Below, piece by piece: positions 8,006 to 16,551 of a stretch of DNA of 52,958 nucleotides. The translations under genes were made by a program, and so were the position numbers. The first letter of the stretch is position 1, and the number at the start of each line of letters is the position of its first letter. Source of the DNA: JBHGBM01 sp041946965 (lineage in GTDB: Bacteria > Acidobacteriota > Terriglobia > Bryobacterales > Bryobacteraceae); contig JBHGBM010000033.1 of the NCBI GenBank assembly GCA_041946965.1, positions 1 to 52,958 of the forward strand, read 5' to 3'. Under the pieces are notes generated by a model, which saw nothing but the letters and a program-made list of their open reading frames with translations, was not told where the DNA came from and did not search any database.

Positions 8006-8977
8006 TTGCGTTTTGCCGTCCTGCTCGCCGCCGCCGCGCTTTCCGCGCAGACTCAGGCCGATGCCGTTCGCGACATTGCCCGCAGGATCGCCGCGTCGGT
8101 GAACGAGCCGGTGGCGCTCACCGGCCACGCCGAGGCGGTCCGCGGCGAGTTGGTGCGCGCAGGGGTCGAACTGGCCGCCGCTTCCGGAACCGAAGTGCGT
8201 ATCACGGCGTCGGAAAGCTGGAGCGAGCGCCTGCTGGTGGCGGAGATCCGCCGGGGCGAGGAACGCACCGTGCTCATCTCGGCGTGGCCGCGCGGGGAGA
8301 GAGAGCGCGCGCCTTCGGTTTCCATCACCCGAACTCTGCTGCGCGAGCAGAAGGAACCCATACTCGATGCCGCCGAAACCGGCGACGGAACGCTCGTGAT
8401 CCTCGAGCCCGCGCGCGTGGTTCTGCACGGCAAGGTGAACGCCAGCGTCGCGATCGATCCCGCACCCGCGCCTTCGCGCGACCCGCGCGGCCGCCTGCTG
8501 CTCGATGGCGATGTTTTCCGCGTATGGCTCGCGGGAGTAACGTGCCGCGGCACGCTCGCCGCGCCGCCGGCCATCGAGTGCGCGCGCGGCGCCGGGGCGT
8601 GGCCGCTCGAAAACGGCGCGCGGGCGCAGTTCCGCGCCGGCCGGAATTATTTCGAGCGCCAGGACGGGCCTCCGTTCTACTCGGCGGCTTTCACGGGCGG
8701 CCGGTGGATATACGCGACCGTGGACGGGCGCGGGTTTGCGGACGTAGCCGGAACCGGGTGCGGCTTCCTGGCGGTGCCCGCGGGCGCGGACACGGCATCG
8801 GTGCGGGTCTTCAACGGGAGCGGCGGCGAGCCGGCGCCCGCCGGCCCGCCCGTGGAATTCAACGGCCCGGTCACCGCGCTCTGGCGTTGGGGGCAGGACG
8901 CTGCGATTGTGGTGTCGCGCGACGCCCGTACGGGGGACTATGCGGCATACCGCCTGCTGGTTGCTTGCGCTCGTTAG
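8006..8977 (+). CDS. Secreted protein of unknown function
   Basis: 323 residues, TTG start at 8006, 2 bases after the oxidoreductase stop; GGAGAAAG lies a suitable distance upstream. The N-terminus (LRFAVLLAAAALSAQTQA) is a signal peptide. The mature part contains repeated short beta-like segments, several Arg/Glu-rich stretches and two Cys near residue 190 (VTCRGTLAAPPAIECARG). I do not recognise a family. It overlaps the following solute-binding protein by 38 bases, so the three genes probably form one operon. The TTG start is not certain, but no ATG fits the signal peptide. Confidence 0.6.
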   Translation: MRFAVLLAAAALSAQTQADAVRDIARRIAASVNEPVALTGHAEAVRGELVRAGVELAAASGTEVRITASESWSERLLVAEIRRGEERTVLISAWPRGERERAPSVSITRTLLREQKEPILDAAETGDGTLVILEPARVVLHGKVNASVAIDPAPAPSRDPRGRLLLDGDVFRVWLAGVTCRGTLAAPPAIECARGAGAWPLENGARAQFRAGRNYFERQDGPPFYSAAFTGGRWIYATVDGRGFADVAGTGCGFLAVPAGADTASVRVFNGSGGEPAPAGPPVEFNGPVTALWRWGQDAAIVVSRDARTGDYAAYRLLVACAR

Positions 8978-10208
8978 CGTGACCGCGGCCGCGGCCCGGC
9001 CGCGCTACGGCGGCACGCTCATGATCGAGCTGCGCGACTCCGTGCAGACGCTCGACCCTGCCTCCCCCGCGGGCGATGGCGCCGCTCTCATGCTGCCTCT
9101 GGTCTTCGACCGCCTTCCGGACCTGTCGCTTTCCTGGACCGCGAGCGGCCAGAGCCGCCGCTGGGAATTCCGCTTGAGACCCGGCGTAAGATATCACGAT
9201 GGTGCGCCCTTCGCGGCCACCCCGGCTCTGGCGGCTGCCCTCGAAGCCACGCTGCGCGGCATCACCGTAAAACCCCACGGCGACACGCTGGTCTTCGAGT
9301 GCGCGCAGCCTGAGCCCGGGCTGCCGCTGGAACTGGCGCGGCGCGGGTACGTGTTCGCGCGCACCCCGGACGGCGGCGCCGTCGGCACGGGGCCGTTCCG
9401 CCTCACGCGTTGGGAGCCCGGACGCCGCGCCGCGTTCGCCGCCAACGAGGACCACTGGGCCGGCCGCCCGTTCGCCGACGCCGTCGAGATTGAAATGGGC
9501 CGCGGTTCGCGCGAGCAGCTTATCAACCTGGAACTCGGCAGGGCGGATATCGTTGAACTTGCGCCGCCGGAGGCGCGCCGCGCGCGCCGCGCGTGGGCTT
9601 CGCAGCCGGTCGAGCTGTTTGCCATCGTGTTCCGCGACGGGCGCCCCGCGGACCCGCGCCTGCGCGAGGCGCTTTCGGCCGCGGTGGACCGGCCCGCCAT
9701 CCGCAACGTAATCTTCCAGAAACACGGGGAGCCGGCCGGCGGCATCCTGCCGCAGTGGATCAGCGGCTATGCGTTTCTGTTTCCGGCGGCGCCGGATCTC
9801 GGGCGCGCGCGCAAGCTCGCGGCCGCGAGTTCCTCCCGCGCGCTCAGCATCGGTTACGATGCCGGCGACCCGCTGGCGCGCCTGCTGGCGGAACGCGTGG
9901 CGCTCAATGCGCGCGATGGCGGCCTGGCCGCCACCGCCGCGCCCAACCCTCAGGCCGACGCCCGCATCCTGCGCTGGCGCATCCGCTCGCTCGAATCCGG
10001 CGACGCGCTGCGCGAGTTCGGCGCTCCCTCGCGCGCGGAGACTGCGGAAGCCGCCTGCGCCGCCGAGCGCGCGCTGCTGGCCGGCTACCGCGTCATCCCG
10101 CTGGTGCACGCGCCGGTGCTTTTCGGCGCCTCACCGCGCGTCCACGCGCCGCCGCTCACGCCGTTGGGCGAGCTGCGCCTGGCCGACACCTGGCTGGAGG
10201 CGCGATGA
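8940..10208 (+). CDS. Family 5 extracellular solute-binding protein (peptide-type), short form
   Basis: 422 residues from the ATG at 8940, which gives a clean signal peptide (MRHTACWLLALVSVTAAAA) followed by RPRYGGTLMIELRDSVQTLDP, the classic SBP_bac_5 opening. It keeps WEFRLRPGVRYHDGAPF, GTGPFRLTRWEPG and AVDRPAIRNVIF, all hallmarks of DppA/OppA-like proteins. Normal members are about 500-550 residues, so this is a trimmed version. No permease or ATPase genes are adjacent; a sensor kinase follows about 130 bases downstream, so a ligand-sensing role is possible. An upstream in-frame codon at 8907 is less likely because it would spoil the signal peptide. Confidence 0.8.
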   Translation: MRHTACWLLALVSVTAAAARPRYGGTLMIELRDSVQTLDPASPAGDGAALMLPLVFDRLPDLSLSWTASGQSRRWEFRLRPGVRYHDGAPFAATPALAAALEATLRGITVKPHGDTLVFECAQPEPGLPLELARRGYVFARTPDGGAVGTGPFRLTRWEPGRRAAFAANEDHWAGRPFADAVEIEMGRGSREQLINLELGRADIVELAPPEARRARRAWASQPVELFAIVFRDGRPADPRLREALSAAVDRPAIRNVIFQKHGEPAGGILPQWISGYAFLFPAAPDLGRARKLAAASSSRALSIGYDAGDPLARLLAERVALNARDGGLAATAAPNPQADARILRWRIRSLESGDALREFGAPSRAETAEAACAAERALLAGYRVIPLVHAPVLFGASPRVHAPPLTPLGELRLADTWLEAR

Positions 10209-10220
10209 CGCGCCGCTGCC

Positions 10221-10312
10221 GATCCCTTGCGGTCGCGGCTCGGAATCGGGCGACAGGTTGTACGCATATGACTGACTTGGCGAACGTTGCCGAGCCGCGA
10301 TCGCGAGCGAGC
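10221..10312. repeat. Imperfect inverted repeat, REP-like
   Basis: Arms at 10221-10243 (GATCCCTTGCGGTCGCGGCT...) and 10290-10312 (CCGAGCCGCGATCGCGAGCG...) pair at about 19 of 23 positions around a 46-base centre. The arm resembles the AGCGACCGCAAGGGAGC-type words that I recall as dispersed in acidobacterial and planctomycete intergenic regions, but the copy number here is unverified. It sits between the solute-binding protein and the sensor kinase. Confidence 0.45.
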
Positions 10313-10338
10313 GGTGGTGCGGGTGTGGGTGATGTCTC

Positions 10339-12084
10339 ATGACTTTCCGCACGCGCCTCCTGCTGGTCATCGCGATCACCGTGGTTGCGGCCGTTACCGT
10401 GGTCGGCTGGGTGGTTCTGGCCACCACGCGCCGGGCCTTCGAGCGCGCCGAGGAACAGCGCATCGGCGCCCTGGTAGCGCAGTTCCGCCGCGAGTTCGCC
10501 CGGCGCGGCGACGAGGTGGCGCGCCGCGTGGAGGGCATAGCCAGCTCCGACGCTGCGTTGACCATCGCCATCGCTCCCGACTACTCGCTGTACGTGGAAG
10601 AAGCCCGCGCGCTGGCCCGCGCCCACAACCTCGATTTCCTGGAGCTGGTGGCCGGCGACGGCTCCATTGTCTCCTCCGCCGAGTGGCCCGCGCGCTTCGG
10701 CTACAAGCAGGACTGGCTGCTGGAATCCTCCAACTGGAACACGCAGGCCGCCTTCCTGAAACGCCAGGAACTTCCCGACGAGACCGTCCTGGGCCTCATG
10801 GCCGTGCGGCTGGTGTCCGCCGCCGACCGCAAGCTCTACGTGGCGGGCGGGGAACAGCTCGACCGCGAGTTCCTGAGATCGCTCTCTCTCCCCGCGGGGC
10901 TGCGCCTGCTGCTCTACCGCGATCTTTCGCGCGACTTCTCGCCGCGGCTGGTGACCGATGCCGAAGGGCCCGTGGCAGGCGCCGGGAAGCTCGCCCCCGT
11001 CATCGATCGCGTGCGGCGCCAGGGCCGCGAGCTCACCGCCACCGTCAACTGGACCGGCGAGCCCGCGGGCGCGGAGACCTTTCACGCCTTCCCGCTCACG
11101 GGCCGCAACGGACAGTTCCTCGGCGCGTTGCTGATCGGCAGCTCGCGCCGGGATCTGGTCCAACTGGAGCGCTTCCTGCTGCGCACCGCGCTGGTGGTCG
11201 GCTTTGCCGGCGTACTCATCGGGGTGTTGCTGGGATGGTGGGCCACGGCGCGCGTCACACGCCCGGTGAAGGAACTCGCTGCGGGCGCCCACGAAATCGC
11301 CAGGGGCAAGTGGGATCAGCACGTCCCGGTGCGCTCCGGAGACGAAATCGGACAGCTCGCTCTGGCCTTCAACCAGATGACGCGGCAACTTCTGGAACAG
11401 CGCGACAAGCTGGTGCAGACCGAGCGCGTGGCGGCCTGGCGCGAACTGGCCCGGCGCCTGGCCCACGAACTCAAGAACCCGTTGTTCCCTCTTCAGATCA
11501 CCGTGGAGAACATGCAGCGCGCGCGCGAGCTGCACCCCGAGCAGTTCGACGAGGTCTTTCAGGAAGGCGCCCAGACGCTGCTCGCGGAACTGGCGAACCT
11601 CAGGCAAATCATCGCGCGCTTCAGCGATTTCGCCAAGATGCCGCGCCCGGAACTGCGGCAGCTCGACCTCAACGCGACGGTGCGCGACGCCATGCGGCTG
11701 TTCGAGGCCCAACTGGCGAACTCGCCCGTCACGCTCGCGCTCGAGCTGGACCCCGGAGTTCCGCCGGTCACCGCCGACCCGGAGCAACTGGGCCGCGCCC
11801 TCCAGAACCTGGTGCTGAACGCCATCGACGCGATGCCCGAGGGCGGCGCCATCACCATCCGCACGCTGCCGCACGAGGGCGGCGCGCGGATCGAAGTGGC
11901 CGACACCGGCCAGGGGCTCACGCCGGAGGAGTGCGAGCGCCTGTTCACGCCCTACTACACGACCAAGCAGCACGGCACGGGGCTCGGGCTGGCCATCGTG
12001 CAATCGGTGGTCAGCGACCACGGCGGGCGCATTTCCGTGGAAAGCCAGCCGGGCCGGGGCGCGACGTTCCGCATCGACCTGTAA
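10339..12084 (+). CDS. Sensor histidine kinase, NtrY-like, no adjacent regulator
   Basis: 581 residues. TM1 at about 6-28, an extracytoplasmic sensor region of about 255 residues, TM2 at about 283-303, HAMP (304-356), then the H-box AWRELARRLAHELKNPLFPL with His376. The ATPase domain shows LQNLVLNAIDAMPEGG (N-box), ADTGQGL (G1) and TTKQHGTGLGLAIV (F/G2). The H-box wording matches NtrY/NtrB-type kinases whose partners are usually NtrC-like sigma-54 activators; none is encoded nearby. The large periplasmic domain after a solute-binding gene suggests it senses an extracellular or envelope cue. Confidence 0.9.
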   Translation: MTFRTRLLLVIAITVVAAVTVVGWVVLATTRRAFERAEEQRIGALVAQFRREFARRGDEVARRVEGIASSDAALTIAIAPDYSLYVEEARALARAHNLDFLELVAGDGSIVSSAEWPARFGYKQDWLLESSNWNTQAAFLKRQELPDETVLGLMAVRLVSAADRKLYVAGGEQLDREFLRSLSLPAGLRLLLYRDLSRDFSPRLVTDAEGPVAGAGKLAPVIDRVRRQGRELTATVNWTGEPAGAETFHAFPLTGRNGQFLGALLIGSSRRDLVQLERFLLRTALVVGFAGVLIGVLLGWWATARVTRPVKELAAGAHEIARGKWDQHVPVRSGDEIGQLALAFNQMTRQLLEQRDKLVQTERVAAWRELARRLAHELKNPLFPLQITVENMQRARELHPEQFDEVFQEGAQTLLAELANLRQIIARFSDFAKMPRPELRQLDLNATVRDAMRLFEAQLANSPVTLALELDPGVPPVTADPEQLGRALQNLVLNAIDAMPEGGAITIRTLPHEGGARIEVADTGQGLTPEECERLFTPYYTTKQHGTGLGLAIVQSVVSDHGGRISVESQPGRGATFRIDL

Positions 12085-12088
12085 TACC

Positions 12089-12526
12089 ATGGACAGGTTT
12101 ATGAGCGACGTGATTGCGGAATACAGGCGGTGGAAGCAGCAGAGCGAAGAGTTGCGCGCCAAGGCGAAGCAGGCCATGGAGGTTCGCTTTCGGGATCTGC
12201 TCGCCGAGGCGGTGGCGATCGCCGAGGAATATCGCGCCGATTTCGGCGGAGTGCTGAAGCCGCCCCCGGCCGTAACCAGTTTCCGATTCAAGGCCGGCGC
12301 CAGGAAGCCCAGGAAGCCTCGAGCCGCGGCGAAGTCCGCCGGGCCCGCGCCGAAACCGCAGCCCCCGGCGGCCAGGCCGAACCCCAAAGAGGCCCGTTTG
12401 CTGAAGCGGCTCGATACGGCCAAGAGGAAACTGGATGCGGCCAAGGCGGCCGGCGCCCCAACGAAAGACCTCGAAGATAAAGTCTACGAGATCGAGGACG
12501 ATCTGCGGCTTTCCCGCGCGCAGTAG
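12089..12526 (+). CDS. Basic, coiled-coil-like hypothetical protein
   Basis: 145 residues (or 141 from the ATG at 12101). An N-terminal helix (VIAEYRRWKQQSEELRAKAKQAMEVRF), a central Lys/Ala/Pro-rich linker (about residues 70-100) and a C-terminal charged helix (RLLKRLDTAKRKLDAAK). High Lys/Arg content suggests nucleic-acid or surface binding, but I recognise no family. It starts 5 bases after the kinase stop and ends 11 bases from the convergent lon gene. The reading frame has normal codon bias for the window. Confidence 0.55.
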   Translation: MDRFMSDVIAEYRRWKQQSEELRAKAKQAMEVRFRDLLAEAVAIAEEYRADFGGVLKPPPAVTSFRFKAGARKPRKPRAAAKSAGPAPKPQPPAARPNPKEARLLKRLDTAKRKLDAAKAAGAPTKDLEDKVYEIEDDLRLSRAQ

Positions 12527-12537
12527 GAAGAGGAGCG

Positions 12538-14925
12538 CTACTCCTTCTTCGGCTCCAGCGCGATCTCGGCCACCTCTTCCATGGTGCGCACGTAGTGGAA
12601 CTTCATGTCCTCGATCTGCTCCGTCTTGAGGTCCTCGCGCACATTCACTTCGTTCTCGTGGCACAGCACCACCGCGCGCACGCCGCCGCGCCGCGCCGCC
12701 AGCACCTTCTCCTTCACGCCGCCGATGGGCAGCACCTGGCCGGTTAAGGTGATCTCGCCCGTCATGGCGAGGTTCGGGCGGACACAGCGCTCCGTCAGCA
12801 TGGAGAGCAACGCCGTGGCCATGGTGATGCCGGCCGAGGGGCCATCCTTCGGAATCGCGCCCGCGGGGACGTGGATGTGTATGTCGCTGGTCTTGAAGAT
12901 CTCCGGGTCGATGCCGTACCTGGCGCAGTTGGCCCGCACCCAGGTGAGCGCCGCCTGCACGGACTCCTGCATGACCGGCCCCAACTGGCCCGTCATGATG
13001 AGTCCCTTACTGCCTCCCGGCATGCGGCCCGCCTCGATGAACAGCACATCGCCGCCCACGGGCGTCCATGCCAGGCCGACGGCCACGCCGGGCCGGCGCG
13101 TGCGCTCGGCCACCTCCGTATCCGCGCGGAACTTCGGCGCCCCCAGAAACTTCTCGATGATTTCCGGCGTGACCTCCAGCAGTCCGGACACGCCTTCGGC
13201 CATGCGCCGGGCCTGCTTCCGGCAAATCGTCCCGATGCGCTGTTCCAGATTGCGAACACCGGCTTCGCGCGTGTACCGCTGGATCAGAAAACGCACCGCG
13301 TCATCGCCAAAACGGATATCTCTTTCGGCATCGATTCCGTTTTCCTGGGTCTGCCGCGGGATCAGGTAGCGGAACGCGATGATCACCTTTTCGTGTTCGG
13401 TATAGCCCTGGAGGTCGATGATCTCCATGCGGTCGCGCAGCGCGTCGGGAACCGGATCGAGCACGTTGGCGGTGGTGATGAACAGCACCCGCGAGAGATT
13501 GAACGGGGCATCCAGGTAATTGTCCCTGAAAGTCGCGTTCTGCTCCGGGTCGAGCACTTCGAGCAGCGCCGAAGCCGGATCGCCCCGGAAGTCGCGCCCC
13601 AGCTTGTCCACCTCGTCGAGCATGAACACCGGATCGTTGGTGCCGGCGCGGCGCAGGCTTTGAATGATCTGCCCCGGCAGCGCGCCGATGTAAGTGCGCC
13701 GGTGCCCGCGGATTTCGGCCTCGTCGTGCATGCCGCCCATCGAGATGCGCGCGAACTTCCGCCCCAGCGCGCGGGCGATGGAGCGGCCGAGCGAGGTCTT
13801 CCCCACTCCGGGAGGTCCCACAAAGCACAGGATCGGCCCCTTCAAGACGGGCCTGAGCTGAAGCACCGCAAGGTAGTCGAGGATGCGGTCCTTCACCTTT
13901 TCCAGATCGTAGTGATCCGCGTCGAGGATCTCGGCGGCCTTCTTCACGTCCACCTGGACGCCGGAGGACTTATTCCAGGGCAGCGCCGCCATCCACTCCA
14001 GGTACGTGCGCGTTACGCCGTATTCGGGCGACATCGGCGACATGCGCGCCAGCCGGTTCAGCTCCTTGGCTGCCTCGGCGTGCACTTCTTCTGGCATGCC
14101 GGCCTCGTCGAGCTTGGCGCGCAGTTCCTGAATGTCGCGCTGCGCCTCGTCGCCCTCGCCCAGCTCTTTCTGAATGGCCTTGAGCTGTTCGCGCAGATAG
14201 AACTCGCGCTGGCTTTGCGAAAGCTGGCCCTTCACCTGCGACTGGATGCGGCCGCGCAGTTCGATCAGTTCTACCTCGCGCGCCAGGTGCCGGTGCACTT
14301 CGTTGACGCGCTGGAGCGGGTCCATCTGTTCGAGCAACTGCTGGCGCTCGCCGTGGCTGAGGTTGGGCAGCGTGCTGGCGACAAAATCGGCCAGGTGCCC
14401 GGGCTCGGCGATATGGGTGGCGGCGGCGGCCAGGTCGTCGGAGAGGTTGGGACTGCCGGCCACGATCTGCTGGAACAACTGGACGATGTTCTGGCGCATG
14501 GCGTCCACCTCCGGCGTGATCTCCGGCTCGCGCTCCGGAATGCGCTCCACCCGGGCGCGCAGGAAGGGTTCCGTCGCGGTGAACTCGCGCGTGCGGATGC
14601 GTGCCACGCCTTCGCAGAACAGCAGCAGGTTTTCCTTGGGAACCCGCACGGCCTTGTGCAGCACCGCCACGGTGCCGACGTCATACAGATCCTCGGGGCG
14701 GGGCTTTTCCACCCGGGGGTCCAGTTGAGAGACGACGCCGAGCAGCCGGTTCTCCCCCAGCGACTCGACCAGGGCGATGGAACTGGGCCGGCCGACGGTG
14801 ATCGGCAGCATGGCGTGGGGAAACAGCACCGTGTCGCGCACGGTCAGGATGGGAAGCTCTTCGAGCTCGGCGGAGGGCGCCGTGTCCTGTTCGTTCTCTT
14901 GTTCTTCGTCGACCGGCATAGCCAC
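12538..14925 (-). CDS. lon: Lon ATP-dependent protease
   Basis: 795 residues, full-length LonA. N-terminal substrate-binding LON domain (about 22-220, opening LPILTVRDTVLFPHAMLPITVGR), AAA+ module with Walker A GPPGVGKT (370-377) and Walker B (VFMLDEVDKLG), and the Ser-Lys protease domain with Ser697 in KDGPSAG and Lys740 in GGVKEKV. Cytoplasmic hexamer that degrades misfolded and regulatory proteins. The GTG start at 14925 is used; ATG at 14919 is an alternative. It lies 44 bases after pheA on the same strand. The 12-base gap to the convergent 12089-12526 gene leaves no room for an obvious terminator. Confidence 0.96.
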   Translation of the reverse strand: MAMPVDEEQENEQDTAPSAELEELPILTVRDTVLFPHAMLPITVGRPSSIALVESLGENRLLGVVSQLDPRVEKPRPEDLYDVGTVAVLHKAVRVPKENLLLFCEGVARIRTREFTATEPFLRARVERIPEREPEITPEVDAMRQNIVQLFQQIVAGSPNLSDDLAAAATHIAEPGHLADFVASTLPNLSHGERQQLLEQMDPLQRVNEVHRHLAREVELIELRGRIQSQVKGQLSQSQREFYLREQLKAIQKELGEGDEAQRDIQELRAKLDEAGMPEEVHAEAAKELNRLARMSPMSPEYGVTRTYLEWMAALPWNKSSGVQVDVKKAAEILDADHYDLEKVKDRILDYLAVLQLRPVLKGPILCFVGPPGVGKTSLGRSIARALGRKFARISMGGMHDEAEIRGHRRTYIGALPGQIIQSLRRAGTNDPVFMLDEVDKLGRDFRGDPASALLEVLDPEQNATFRDNYLDAPFNLSRVLFITTANVLDPVPDALRDRMEIIDLQGYTEHEKVIIAFRYLIPRQTQENGIDAERDIRFGDDAVRFLIQRYTREAGVRNLEQRIGTICRKQARRMAEGVSGLLEVTPEIIEKFLGAPKFRADTEVAERTRRPGVAVGLAWTPVGGDVLFIEAGRMPGGSKGLIMTGQLGPVMQESVQAALTWVRANCARYGIDPEIFKTSDIHIHVPAGAIPKDGPSAGITMATALLSMLTERCVRPNLAMTGEITLTGQVLPIGGVKEKVLAARRGGVRAVVLCHENEVNVREDLKTEQIEDMKFHYVRTMEEVAEIALEPKKE

Positions 14926-14969
14926 AGTTTACCGCCCGCAGGGGTCCGAAACCGCGCCGAACCGTACAC

Positions 14970-15821
14970 TCATGCGCCTTTCGGATAACAGCCCAGAATG
15001 CGCAGGTAATCGGCCAGTTCCGCCAGGTGCCGCAGCGCGTTGCGCGCATTGTCGGCATCGGCGCGCCCCAGAAAATCCAGGTAGAAGAGGTATTCCCAGG
15101 GCTTGCCGCGCAGGGGGCGCGATTCGATCTTGGCGAGGTTTAGTCCGCGCAGCGAGAATGCGGCCAGGGCGTGGAACAGCGAGCCCGGCACGTTGCGGGT
15201 GGAGAAGACCAGAGAGGTCTTCCACTGGGTGCCGGGGGCGGCTTTCACCGGGTGGCGCCGCGCGTACTCCGGCGTGCGCAGCAGGAAGAACCGCGTGAAG
15301 TTCTGGCGGTCGTCCTCGATGGAGCGGCGCAGGATGCGCGCCCCGTAGATCTCGGCCGCCACCGCGGAGGCGATGGCCGCGGCGTCGGTGAGGCGCTCCT
15401 CCATCACCATCTTCACGCTGCCGGCGGTGTCGTAGTACGGCACCTTCTCGATGCCCGGGTTGCGCGCGAAGAAGTCCAGGCACTGGTTCAGCGCCACGGG
15501 ATGCGAAAAGACCCGGCGCACGTTGCGCAGCGTCACCCCCGGAGGCGCGATCAGGTTGTGCACGATGCGCACGCCGGTTTCGGCCACGATGGGCAGATCG
15601 AAGCGCTGGAGATGATCGTAGTTCTCGTGTACCGACCCCGCCAGGGTGTTCTCGATGGGCACCGCGGCGCCCTCCACTTCGCGCTCCTTCACGCGGCGGA
15701 AAAGGTCTTCGAAGCGCGGGCAGGGCACCGCCTCGGCCGAGGGAACAAGCTGCCGCACGGCCTCCTGGCTGAAGGCGCCCGGCTCTCCTTGAAAAGCGAT
15801 GCGCTCGGTTTTCTTCTTCAT
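14970..15821 (-). CDS. pheA: Prephenate dehydratase
   Basis: 283 residues. Converts prephenate to phenylpyruvate, the committed step to phenylalanine. Catalytic TRF motif at 176-178 (QNFTRFFLL), PIENTLAGSVHENYD in the substrate pocket, and a C-terminal ACT regulatory domain (about 200-275) with PGSLFHAL and ESRP (233-236), the phenylalanine-binding motifs, so feedback inhibition is expected. No chorismate mutase domain: the monofunctional form. The ATG at 15821 overlaps the ubiX stop (ATGA), which decides this start over the codon six residues earlier. Confidence 0.95.
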   Translation of the reverse strand: MKKKTERIAFQGEPGAFSQEAVRQLVPSAEAVPCPRFEDLFRRVKEREVEGAAVPIENTLAGSVHENYDHLQRFDLPIVAETGVRIVHNLIAPPGVTLRNVRRVFSHPVALNQCLDFFARNPGIEKVPYYDTAGSVKMVMEERLTDAAAIASAVAAEIYGARILRRSIEDDRQNFTRFFLLRTPEYARRHPVKAAPGTQWKTSLVFSTRNVPGSLFHALAAFSLRGLNLAKIESRPLRGKPWEYLFYLDFLGRADADNARNALRHLAELADYLRILGCYPKGA

Positions 15822-16384
15822 TTTTCGGGGCCCTCCCAACGGCGAATGGCGGGATCCGGGATTCCCGCCAGGTCGAACACGCGGTCGAGGCTGTGGTCCA
15901 CCATCTCCTCGATGGTCCGCGGGTGGTGATAGAACGCGGGGACGGGCGGCGCGATCACCGCTCCCATCTCCGCCAGCGCCGCCATGGTGCGCAAATGCCC
16001 GAGGTGCAGCGGCGTCTCCCGCACCATCAGGATGAGGCGGCGGCGTTCCTTGAGCGCCACATCGGCGGCGCGCACCAGCAGGTCCGAGCTGACGCCGCCG
16101 GCAATGGCGCTCATGGCGCGGATGGAACAGGGCGCCACGATCATGGTTTGAAACAGGAACGACCCGCTGGCCAGCCGGCAGGAAACATCCTCCACCGGAT
16201 AAGAATAGTCGGCTAAATCCCTAATATCGGCGGCTTTTTTCCCTAATTCAAGAAAGGCGGTTTTCTCGCCGGCGCGGGTCAAAATGAGATGCGTTTCCAC
16301 CTCCGGGAGGGCGCGCAAACGCTCCAGCATCCGGACGCCGTAGACCGCCCCGCTGGCCCCCGAAATGGCCGCCACAATCCTCAA
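15818..16384 (-). CDS. ubiX: Flavin prenyltransferase UbiX
   Basis: 188 residues. UbiX prenylates FMN to give prFMN, the cofactor of UbiD-type decarboxylases. The N-terminal AAISGASGAVYGVRMLE is the phosphate-binding GASG motif; APCSIRAMSAIAGGVSSDLLVRAADVALKERR and VRETPLHLGHLRTMAALAEMGA are the conserved UbiX blocks. TTG start at 16384 with a near-perfect Shine-Dalgarno (AAGGAGGTG, 16398-16390). It is translationally coupled to pheA. No ubiD is visible in the window. Its promoter region shares the palindrome at 16408-16425 with the divergent regulator. Confidence 0.93.
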   Translation of the reverse strand: MRIVAAISGASGAVYGVRMLERLRALPEVETHLILTRAGEKTAFLELGKKAADIRDLADYSYPVEDVSCRLASGSFLFQTMIVAPCSIRAMSAIAGGVSSDLLVRAADVALKERRRLILMVRETPLHLGHLRTMAALAEMGAVIAPPVPAFYHHPRTIEEMVDHSLDRVFDLAGIPDPAIRRWEGPEK

Positions 16385-16407
16385 ATTTCACCTCCTTCGC
16401 CGCAGTC

Positions 16408-16425
16408 TGTTCCGAAAACGGAACA
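16408..16425. promoter_or_regulatory. Palindromic operator candidate between ubiX and the XRE/S24-like regulator
   Basis: Perfect inverted repeat TGTTCCG-AAAA-CGGAACA (7-bp arms). It lies 19 bases upstream of the -35 box of the regulator gene and about 24 bases upstream of the ubiX start on the other strand, so one bound dimer could affect both genes. GTTC/GAAC half-sites recall LexA-type boxes and the downstream regulator has a LexA-like C-terminal fold, so autoregulation is an inference. Confidence 0.55.
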
Positions 16426-16443
16426 AAACTCGCGCCGCAACGC

Positions 16444-16472
16444 TTGAAGCCGGACTCGCACGTCGATATAAT
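16444..16472 (+). promoter_or_regulatory. Sigma-70-type promoter of the XRE regulator
   Basis: TTGAAG (16444-16449), a 17-base spacer and TATAAT (16467-16472). Transcription would begin near 16479, leaving an untranslated leader of about 73 bases before the ATG at 16552. The earlier in-frame start codon at 16444 falls inside this promoter and is therefore rejected. Confidence 0.75.
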
Positions 16473-16551
16473 TCCATCAGACCGAATAATTGCAGATGCG
16501 CGGCGGAATCATACGCCCGGACCGCAGGCCAGCGGAATACAGGATCATAGC

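Noticed and set aside
8907..8939. Earlier start for the solute-binding protein
   Set aside because: Would place 11 polar residues before an otherwise complete signal peptide.
10156..12444. 762-codon frame antisense to the sensor kinase
   Set aside because: No domain signature; the kinase on the plus strand has all its motifs.
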